64,000 bases of DNA from Oscillospiraceae bacterium (GTDB lineage Bacteria > Bacillota > Clostridia > Oscillospirales > Oscillospiraceae): the NCBI GenBank assembly GCA_902795195.1, contig CADBKF010000015.1:1-64000 (forward strand), read 5' to 3'. Below, in pieces: positions 7,320 to 15,300 of this stretch. The notes under the pieces were generated by a model. It was given only the letters and a program-made list of their open reading frames with translations. It did not search any database and was not told the DNA's origin. Each line of letters opens with the position of its first letter. Positions within the stretch are counted from its first letter, which is position 1. The position numbers and the translations under genes were made by a program.

Positions 7320-7750
7320 TTTTTTTGAAATGGAAAGTGGAAAATGGAAAGTGGAAAGTGTCGGTATGTTTCAAATCGTGCCTCAGAATGACATAACGCT
7401 TGCTTTTCTGCTGTTTGTTCAGCGCACATCGGCGGGCGAGCACTGCTCGCCCCTACGCATGAACTCCTCACTCCTCACTCCTAACTCCTCACTCTATGCC
7501 CTGCCCTTCGCAGCCGGACAAGCAAGGCTTGTCCCTACAATTCCACTCCTCACTCCTCATTCCTCACTCTTGCGCTGCCCTTCGCAGCCGGACAAGCAAG
7601 GCTTGTCCCTACAATTCCACTCCTCATTCCTCATTCCTCACTCTTGCGCTGTCCTGCGTCGACGGGCGAGCGATGCTCGCCCCTACGTTCTCCTATTGCC
7701 TATTGCCTCATTCCCTATTGCCTGTGCCACTTTCCACTTTCCATTTTCCA
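7320..7750. repeat. Repeat-filled gap: heptamer arrays and small cruciforms
   Basis: Contents in order: GGAAAGT heptamers (7330-7360); GGGCGAGCACTGCTCGCCC palindrome (7433-7453); CTCACTC-type heptamers (7461-7495); two near-identical units with the palindrome GGACAAGCAAGGCTTGTCC (about 7500-7640); an 84-nt block (7639-7722) that reappears inverted and identical at 20494-20577; and further GGAAA-type heptamers. No gene is supported here. Confidence 0.85.
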
Positions 7751-7755
7751 CTCCC

Positions 7756-7795
7756 AAAAAAATCCCTCTCCGCAAGCAGCGGAGAGGGATTTTTT
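7756..7795 (-). terminator. Intrinsic terminator of the EF-G-like gene
   Basis: AATCCCTCTCCGC pairs with GCGGAGAGGGATT, with T/A tracts on both sides. It lies just after the stop codon of the minus-strand gene. Confidence 0.88.
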
Positions 7796-7802
7796 ATGGG
7801 TC

Positions 7803-9857
7803 TTATTCTTCGTCTTCCTTGGCCTCGTCGATGATCTTCTGCTGATTCATCTGGGGGACTTCCTCGTAGCGGACGAACTTCATGCTGTAGGAGCCTCTGC
7901 CCTGGGTCATGGACCGCAGGTCGATGGCGTAGCTGCTCATCTCACCCATGGGGACCTCAGCCTCAACGACCTGCTGACCGGCGCCGTTGGGGTTCATGCC
8001 CATGACGCGGCCGCGGCGCTTGTTGAGGTCGCCGATGATGTCGCCCATGTTGGCGTCGGGCACGTAGACCTTCAGCTCGGCGATGGGCTCGAGGATGGTG
8101 GGGCCGGCCTGGGGCAGGCCTTCCTTGTAGGCGATGCCGGCAGCGGTCTGGAACGCCATATCGGAGGAGTCGACCGGGTGGGAGGAGCCGAAGTACAGGG
8201 TGGCCTTCAGGTTCACGACCGGGTAGCCGGCCAGAACGCCCTTGGTCACGCAGTTGCGCAGGCCCTTCTCGACGGAGGGGATGAAGTTCTTCGGCACGCA
8301 GCCGCCGACGGTCTCGTCGACAAAGATCATATCATCCTGCTCGTCCTGATGCTCGAAGCGGATATAGACGTCGCCGAACTGGCCGTGGCCGCCGGACTGC
8401 TTCTTGTGGCGGCCGTGCTGCTCGACCTTGCGCTTGATGGTCTCGCGGTAGGCGATCTTTGCAGGCCGCAGCTCCGCCTCGACCTTGTACTTGGAGGCCA
8501 GCTTTGCGATGATGACGGACAGATGGATGTCGCAGACACCCGCGATGATGAGCTCCTTGGTCTCCGGATCGTTGCCGTAGGTGAAGGAGGCGTCCTCTTC
8601 GTTGAGCTTGGCGAGGCCGGCAGCGACCTTGTCTTCCTGACCCTTGGTCTTGGCGTAGATGGCCATGCGGTAGCAGGGCTCCGCGTACTCCATGGGCTTG
8701 AGGTTCACGACCTTGCCGGCCAGACCCAGGGTGTCGCCGGTGCGGACAGAGGCCAGCTTGGTGAACACGCCGATGTCGCCGCAGGCGACCTTGTTGGTCT
8801 TGGTGTTGTCCTTGCCGCGGGGGAAGAAGGTGTTGCCGAGCTTCTCGGCGTCGCCGGTGCGGCCGTTGACGACGGTGAGGGTGTCCTCGATGTCGCCGGA
8901 AATGACCTTGAAGTAGGAGTTCTTGCCGTACTGGTCAGACAGGGTGTTCCACACGAAGGCCATGGGGCTGCCGGCGGGATCGAGCTTGAACTCGCCCTCG
9001 TTGCCCTCTTCGTCCACGGTGGTCATGGGCTTGCCCTCCAGGGGAGAGGGAGCGAACTTGACCAGGTTGGCCAGCAGGTTCGTGGTGCCCAGGCCGGACA
9101 TGGCGCAGCCGCAGAACACGGGGGTGATGGCGCGGGTGGCGATGCCGGTCTTGATGCCGGTGGCCAGCTCTTCTTCGGTGAAGGGCTCTTCCATGAAGAA
9201 CTTCTCCATGAGGGCTTCGTCGGTCTCGGCGACCTGCTCGTTGAGCTCCATCATGTACTCTTCGATCTTCTCTTCGGCGTCGGCGGGCAGGGGGATCTCC
9301 TTGCCGTTGGCGTCGTAGGCCTTCTTCTCGATGAGGTCGACCACGCCGACCGCCTGCTCACCGTTCAGGATGGGGAAGGTGAAGGGGATCGCGGAGGGGC
9401 CGAAGGTGTCGCGCAGGGAATCAAAGGTGTTGAAGAAGTTGGCGTGCTCCTCGTCGAGCTTGGAGATGTAGAAGAAAGCGGGAAGCTCGCGCTCTTCCAG
9501 GGACTTCCAGCCCTTCTCGGTGCCGACGGCGATGCCGGACTTGGCGGTCAGAACGATGACGCCGGCGTCGGCCACGCGCAGGCTCTGCACGACCTCACCG
9601 GCGAAGTCGAAGTAGCCGGGGTTGTCGAGCACGTTGAGCTTGGTCTTGTTGTATTCCACGGGAATGACGGAGGTCTTGATGGAGTACTCGCGCTTCTTCT
9701 CTTCGTCGTCGAAGTCGGAAACGGTGGTGCCGTCAGCGCGCTTGCCGAGGCGGGTGATGACCTTGGTGGTGAACAGCATGCTCTCGCACAGAGCGGACTT
9801 GCCGTCACCGCCGTGACCAAGTAAGGCGATATTGCGGATATCCTTCGCAGTATACAT
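7803..9857 (-). CDS. Elongation factor G-like GTPase (EF-G paralogue)
   Basis: A 684-residue translational GTPase of the EF-G-like clade found beside true EF-G in many Clostridia. The P-loop is GHGGDGKS instead of GHIDAGKT; G2 is replaced by EEKKREYSIKTS; G3 is DNPGYFDF; G4 is SKLDEE in place of NKMD. Domains II-V follow, including the domain IV region HKKQSGGHGQFGDV and a domain V with RRGRVMGM. Such paralogues probably act on ribosomes but not as the main translocase; the exact role is unknown. The start is at 9857, since AAAGGAG is 9 nt upstream; the frame extends to 9884. The antisense long frame is a coding shadow. Confidence 0.88.
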   Translation of the reverse strand: MYTAKDIRNIALLGHGGDGKSALCESMLFTTKVITRLGKRADGTTVSDFDDEEKKREYSIKTSVIPVEYNKTKLNVLDNPGYFDFAGEVVQSLRVADAGVIVLTAKSGIAVGTEKGWKSLEERELPAFFYISKLDEEHANFFNTFDSLRDTFGPSAIPFTFPILNGEQAVGVVDLIEKKAYDANGKEIPLPADAEEKIEEYMMELNEQVAETDEALMEKFFMEEPFTEEELATGIKTGIATRAITPVFCGCAMSGLGTTNLLANLVKFAPSPLEGKPMTTVDEEGNEGEFKLDPAGSPMAFVWNTLSDQYGKNSYFKVISGDIEDTLTVVNGRTGDAEKLGNTFFPRGKDNTKTNKVACGDIGVFTKLASVRTGDTLGLAGKVVNLKPMEYAEPCYRMAIYAKTKGQEDKVAAGLAKLNEEDASFTYGNDPETKELIIAGVCDIHLSVIIAKLASKYKVEAELRPAKIAYRETIKRKVEQHGRHKKQSGGHGQFGDVYIRFEHQDEQDDMIFVDETVGGCVPKNFIPSVEKGLRNCVTKGVLAGYPVVNLKATLYFGSSHPVDSSDMAFQTAAGIAYKEGLPQAGPTILEPIAELKVYVPDANMGDIIGDLNKRRGRVMGMNPNGAGQQVVEAEVPMGEMSSYAIDLRSMTQGRGSYSMKFVRYEEVPQMNQQKIIDEAKEDEE

Positions 9858-9924
9858 AGATTTTTCTCCTTTCGTCGGCGCCATACATGACAGCCGAGCG
9901 CCGCTTCGGCCATAGTTTCAAGCT

Positions 9925-9953
9925 ATTATAGCAGAGTTTTTCAGAAAAGGCAA
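9925..9953 (-). promoter_or_regulatory. Sigma-A promoter of the EF-G-like gene
   Basis: Minus strand: TTGCCT (9948-9953), 17 bp, TATAAT (9925-9930) with extended TGC. The remaining 170 nt to 10128 are AT-rich and show no other feature. Confidence 0.82.
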
Positions 9954-10128
9954 GAGCTATTTTATCAGTCCGAAGACAAGAGAGTTGTATGCCTTTTGTG
10001 ACTTGCAATTCTATGATATTCTTCTGCTTTATATCGATGATTAACTTCTGGAAAAACAACTTAAATTACTGCAATTGTTTGTCATAGACTGCCAGAATTC
10101 ATATTTTCCTTTGATTAGCGTAATCCCT

Positions 10129-11883
10129 TCAATTTTTGTTTGCTAACATTTCGATCGCAGCCTTTTCCATCTCCATTTTAAAACGGATCGCATTACTACT
10201 GTTCGCTCCTTCTTTTAGCGTCCAGTAATGGTAAGAATTACTCGCTGCTTTATATCTACGCTCCGCATTTAGATAAGCTAGGTCTTTTTTACGTCGGTCT
10301 TGATCCTCTTTGAACTTTTGCTCACGATCTAGCTGTTCCATCCTTATTTGATGCTCTAAGGCAGCTTCCTGTTCTCTTTCAATCCGCTCAGCTTCCTTCG
10401 CTCTGGCTTCATCCAAAATTGCCAAATTCAGTGCTTCTTTGAAGTTGTCTGCACGCCTCGCACGAAGTGCGAGGGCCATATCTGTTGCAAGGTGCAAATA
10501 TTCGGGCACTAACAGTGTTTGCTTTTTCAATTGATCTTCAAGCTCTGAAATTCTGCATTCTGCCTGTTGTTTCGCAGTTTGGCAGCGGTCTAATAGATTA
10601 GATAAATCCATCTCCATCTGCTCCTGCGACCGCTGCATAAATACCAGATATTGGTGAATCATGGTTCTGAAATCGGGATCCGCTTTTATACATTCTTGCA
10701 AAAACCTGTGCCGCTCAGAAAAGTATTCATATTGGGCTATATGATTCCTCCATGCTTTCCCCGCTTCTTCACAATGAACAAATTCGACAAAGGCACGCCG
10801 CCCGCATATATGAGCAACGACAATTGTTATAATAATTAGAACTATCCATACTTCAACCATAAAAAAGGCGTGAAATGTCAGCACCATAAGCAACAGCATC
10901 AAAGCAATCATGGCCGCTTCTGCTATTACCCCAATGATGCCTCGTTTCTTCTGGGAATCGCTGAACGATGCAAGTCGAATTGGAGGCATGAGCCACGAGT
11001 GAATAGTTGGTTTTTCTTGCCGTATCTTAGCTATTAGTTTTTCATAGTTGTCTATTTCTCTCTTTTTAGTGTCCTTTTGAATGGTTTCTGGCAGCTCTTC
11101 TGCTCTATACTCCAACCATCCTTTTGCAGCCTCAAGCTCCTTTTTCTGTGCAACCATCCGGCCAATCTGTTCTAACTGCTGCACCGTATCAGTATCCGTT
11201 TGAGATAGAATGCTTTCCTGGCTCAAAATGTTCTGGATTTTTTCAATACCTTCGTCGATCTCAGAAGAATTCCATGGTTTCGTCGAAAAAAGTAGCTCAT
11301 CTAGTTTTTCGTAAAGCGTGTCACTGCCAGATTCTCCATTCTCCAACTGCATCTTCTCACAAACCATGATTCCCGGAAATGAAAACAGTATTTCACGTTC
11401 GATAAGAAACATTGCTTCGTTTTCTGGTCGATACGGAATCAACTTTTCGTAATCGCCTAAATTCCGGATTACAATCCGATTTCCGTCCCCAGTACGAAGC
11501 GCTGAAATAAGAGAAGACGCATTGATGCTCTCAATTGTTACTGATGGTTGCCTCAGCCAATACAGCAACGGGTTCTTTTCTCCGTCTATAATGTTTTGCC
11601 AGCCAGAAAAAGCAAGCCCGGAATATACCATGGAATCGGCCATTATCCAAGCAATTCGGTAAGCATAGTTATCCTTATCTTTACTCTGATCTTCGAAAAC
11701 CGGTACTGTAGAGCGAAGAAACTTCAGAAGAAGGAGTACTCTATCTGCCACCGTTGTTGCTGAATCAAATGCCTGTCTACCTTCGGCCGAACAAAACCAT
11801 GCAGCAGGTTTAGGTTCAAATTGAAAATCGCCATTTGACTGCATGGCTATTTTCAGTTGCTTTGGAGTAACAAAATGCAGCAT
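10129..11883 (-). CDS. Orphan membrane/coiled-coil protein in an AT-rich island
   Basis: A 584-residue protein I do not recognise. The N-terminal 300 residues are soluble and mixed in composition. Two adjacent membrane helices (about 315-337 and 342-360) are separated by a very short loop, forming a hairpin. The C-terminal part is strongly charged with predicted coiled coil (about 415-455 and 490-545, rich in E, R, K, Q). Codon and base use are clearly more AT-rich than all neighbours, as is the flanking DNA from about 9960 to 12060, which suggests horizontal acquisition. AAAGGTG lies 5 nt before the ATG. No partner gene accompanies it. The hairpin plus coiled-coil layout would suit a membrane scaffold, but this is inference only. 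Confidence 0.75.
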   Translation of the reverse strand: MLHFVTPKQLKIAMQSNGDFQFEPKPAAWFCSAEGRQAFDSATTVADRVLLLLKFLRSTVPVFEDQSKDKDNYAYRIAWIMADSMVYSGLAFSGWQNIIDGEKNPLLYWLRQPSVTIESINASSLISALRTGDGNRIVIRNLGDYEKLIPYRPENEAMFLIEREILFSFPGIMVCEKMQLENGESGSDTLYEKLDELLFSTKPWNSSEIDEGIEKIQNILSQESILSQTDTDTVQQLEQIGRMVAQKKELEAAKGWLEYRAEELPETIQKDTKKREIDNYEKLIAKIRQEKPTIHSWLMPPIRLASFSDSQKKRGIIGVIAEAAMIALMLLLMVLTFHAFFMVEVWIVLIIITIVVAHICGRRAFVEFVHCEEAGKAWRNHIAQYEYFSERHRFLQECIKADPDFRTMIHQYLVFMQRSQEQMEMDLSNLLDRCQTAKQQAECRISELEDQLKKQTLLVPEYLHLATDMALALRARRADNFKEALNLAILDEARAKEAERIEREQEAALEHQIRMEQLDREQKFKEDQDRRKKDLAYLNAERRYKAASNSYHYWTLKEGANSSNAIRFKMEMEKAAIEMLANKN

Positions 11884-12363
11884 ATTAACACCTTTTTCTC
11901 TACTTCGGAGATTGTTTTCAGCAGATGCGACTTTATCACTATATTATGAAACGTCTCAATAAGTAAGCTGCTAATCTCCAGATTGTCAGTTCGAGATATA
12001 GAAACTATTTTCAATTTTCCGTTTAGGAGGGAGAAGAAAGTTGAGAATTGAGGAGTTTGCAGGGGGCTGGTTTTTCTTAGGAACGGTCGTAAAACGCCCA
12101 CGCCTCCATCTGTAGGGGCGGTCATCGGCCACCCGCAGCGCTCCCGTAACGCAAGCAATCTGCCCGCAAACTGCACCTTATAGGGGCGATTCGTGAATCG
12201 CCCCTATGGTGGGAGGGGAGCGTGGGCCGTCGAGACGCCGACCCCTACAGGGTGTGAGGGCATTATCGTAGACCCTGATCCCTGATCCCCCGTATGGTGT
12301 CAGGTTGTCGGTGCTATGCGCAAACAACCAGCCACTAGCCACAAACCGCTAGCCACCAGCCCC
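11884..12363. other. Gap: AT-rich flank then repeat units, no gene
   Basis: 11884-12050 is AT-rich and continues the island. From about 12110 it holds repeat material: a palindrome TAGGGGCGATTCGTGAATCG (12181-12206), CTGATCCC heptamers (12275-12295) and CTAGCCAC-type heptamers (12325-12362). A 107-codon frame across 11853-12176 has no coding character. Confidence 0.6.
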
Positions 12364-15300
12364 TCAATATCTTTCTGCCCAGGCGGTCAGAAGGACCGTG
12401 GGGATCGCCCACAGGGCCAGGTAGAGCAGGAGATTCAGGGTGCTGGCGGTCTCGGTCGCGCCGAGGGCTGCCAGGATCGCCATCAGCAGGAAGCTCACCA
12501 GGCCCGAGCCCAGCGCCAGCCACATCGCGGCCCAGGCGCAGCTGTGCAGCTGCCGGCCGCCGGCGGCGGCCTCGGCAAAGGCCCCAAAGGAGTCCTCGGC
12601 CAGGATCGCACCCTGCTCGTCGCTCTTCACGGTGGCCTCGGACAGGCGCAGCCGCTCCTTGGTGCTGGGGTAGCTCAGGTTGCCCGCCGGGATGTTGAAC
12701 TTGGACTTGAGGAAGCCCGGCGTGCCCAGGAAGCAGCGGGTGATCAGGGTGGTCTTGAAGTGGCGGTTGCGGCCGATGGCGGTCAGCCCGCGCTGCACGG
12801 CCTCGGGCGCGGCGTAGCGGATGGCGAACACGCCGGCCAGCTCTCCGTCCACCGAGACGTAGGCCGCCTGCTGCACGCGCATGCCGCTGTCCATGTGCAC
12901 GCCCATGCGCTTCATGAACTCGCCGGTGCCGACCAGCACGGTCTCGTTGCCGATCTGGGCGCCGATGCCGCCGCTGTCGTAGAAGCGGAACTGATCGACG
13001 TTGTAGTGCCGGCCGTTGTGCTGCTCGAGCAGCTCGTCAAACAGCGGCGCCAGGGCGCTCTCAGAGGCGCGGACCGCCGCGGCGGCATAGCCGATCACAC
13101 GGTCGGTGTTGCCCTTGAAGATCTTGAAGCCGTTCAGGCTCAGGCTGCCCTTGGGGAAGATGTCGGCGTCGGAGACCAGGATCGTGTGCTTGCCGCCGAA
13201 CAGGGCGGCGCCGTGCCAGCCGCAGAGCACCGCGTCGGACTCGTCCAGACGGCGGCTCAGGCGGTAGAAGGCGCGGCTGTAGCCGATGAAGCCGGCCAGC
13301 GGCAGGCTGGCGCACAGCAGCAGCGCCACGGTCCAGAGGAAGCCGATCTTGGCGGTGATGCTGATGATCAGGCCGAGCACCAGCGACAGGCCTGCCGCGA
13401 TGGGCGCGTAGGCCGTCATGACCCGTTCGAGCTGCGGTGTGCGCTCAAAGCGCTTCATGAACTGCTCCACATTGCCGCCGGCGCGCAGGATGCCGCGGTG
13501 GCCCTTCATGAGGTCCTGGACCTCGACGATGCCGATGGGCTCGTGCACCTCGCGCAGCACGCGCATGGAGGTGAGCTTGGCCATGGCCTCGCTGTACTTG
13601 CCCCACAGGCAGAAGCACAGCAGCACCTGCACCACCACGCACAGCGGCACTCTGCCGGCATGGGCCGCCTGGAAGGTATCGAGTGCGGAGAAGAGCCCTG
13701 CCAAAAGCAGCAGCGCGTCGAGCCGGAAGCTCCGCTGCTGGAGCCCTGCCAGCGCGCTCTGCCACACGTCGGAGGCGACAAAGCAGGAGGCCAGCAGCAG
13801 GATCATGAGCAGGTACGCGGTCAGGCCGCCGTTGAACAGCTCGGGCAGGAAGTGCCAGCCCAGGCCGGCGTAGAGCGAGAAGAACAGGCTCAAGACCGAC
13901 AGGATCAGCACCGTGATGAAGCGGCTGCCCATGGAGCCAATCTGCTTGGCGTACTTGCGGTAGGCGGCGTCCGGATCGAGCACCGGAGGCTCGGGCGGCG
14001 GCGTGCGCTTGACCGGCTGGCGTCTGGGCTTTTCGGGCTTCGGCTTGGGCTCCGGCCTGGGGGCGGGCGTTTGGGGCTCCGCCGCCGGTTCGGACCTGGC
14101 CGGCTTTGCCTCGGCGCGCTTTTGCGTCCGGGGCTTTTTCTTCGGGATGGGACGCAGCTCCGCTGTAGGCTCGAGGACCGAGGCCTCTTCCGCGGCAAGC
14201 GCGGCGTCCATATCGAGGATCGGGATCTCCGTTCCTTCCGCAGCGGGCGCGGCGCTTCTGCGCCGGGGTGCGGCGGGTTCCGTCGGCGCAGCGCTTCTGC
14301 GGCGGCTGCGCTGCTCGGGCTCTGCAGTTCTGCCCTCGCTGCGGGTCTCGCGATGGCTGCGCGGCTCCCGGCTTTCGCGGCGCTCGGGCCTTGGCTGCGG
14401 CTGGGCGGGGCGGACGCTTTCCTCACTCGCCTGCTCGGACAGGGCATCGAGCGGTGTGCGGCGTCTGGGGGTGCTTTCCGGGGTGCGCACCGGCTTGGGC
14501 TGCACCACGGTCAGCAGGTCCAGATCCAGGTCGTCGGGCGCGGCGGCCGGGCGCGGCCCATTGTCGGGGCTGTCGTCCAGATCGGGCACCGGCGCGGGCC
14601 GGCTGCCGCTGAGCTCGATGGGCGTGGCCATGGCCAGCAGCTGCTCGAGCACGGTCATCGGCCGGGGCTCAGGGGCGGCGGGCGCTTCCGCGGCCGCTTC
14701 GGGCGCATCGGACGGGACAGCTTCCGCTTCGGCAGCGGGGACGGGCTCGGGCTCGGGCATCACGTCCGCCGGGGTCGGGATCACCTCGGGCGAGGAGAAG
14801 AAGTCTGCCGCCGTGAAGTCCCGGTCCTCGATGGCTGTCGGCGCCTCGACGGGCGCAGGCGCTTCGACCGGCGCGGGTTCGGGCTCCAAAACAGGCTCCG
14901 CTGCGGACGCTTCGGCGGCTGCCGGCGCTTCCGCCGGGGCCTCGGGCGTCCGGAAGAAATCGGAAATGGGTTCAAAAACAGATTCGGGTTCGGCTGCCGG
15001 CGCATGCTCAGCGGGTTCAGGCGTCGGCGCATTTACGGTCGGCTCCGGCCAGAGCTTCGGCGCGGGGACCGCCGCGGGGATCGGAGGCTCCATCGGGGCG
15101 AAGGCCGAGAACGGCGCGTCGTCCGAAATGGGCTCGTTCGGCTCGGGGATCACCGGCTCCGGCGCGGACTCGGTGCGCCGGGCCTCGGCCGGGATGCTGG
15201 CCAGCAGCGCGGCAATCGAGCGGTCGAGGGTGTCCTCGAGGTTGAAGGGCAGCTGCTCGGCCGGCGCTTTGTCGATCGGCGCCGAGGCAGGCGCGGGCCT

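Noticed and set aside
7644..9824. 726-codon frame antisense to the EF-G-like gene
   Set aside because: Composition (Gly/Val/Leu/His-rich) is typical of a shadow of a GC-rich gene; the minus strand holds clear GTPase motifs.
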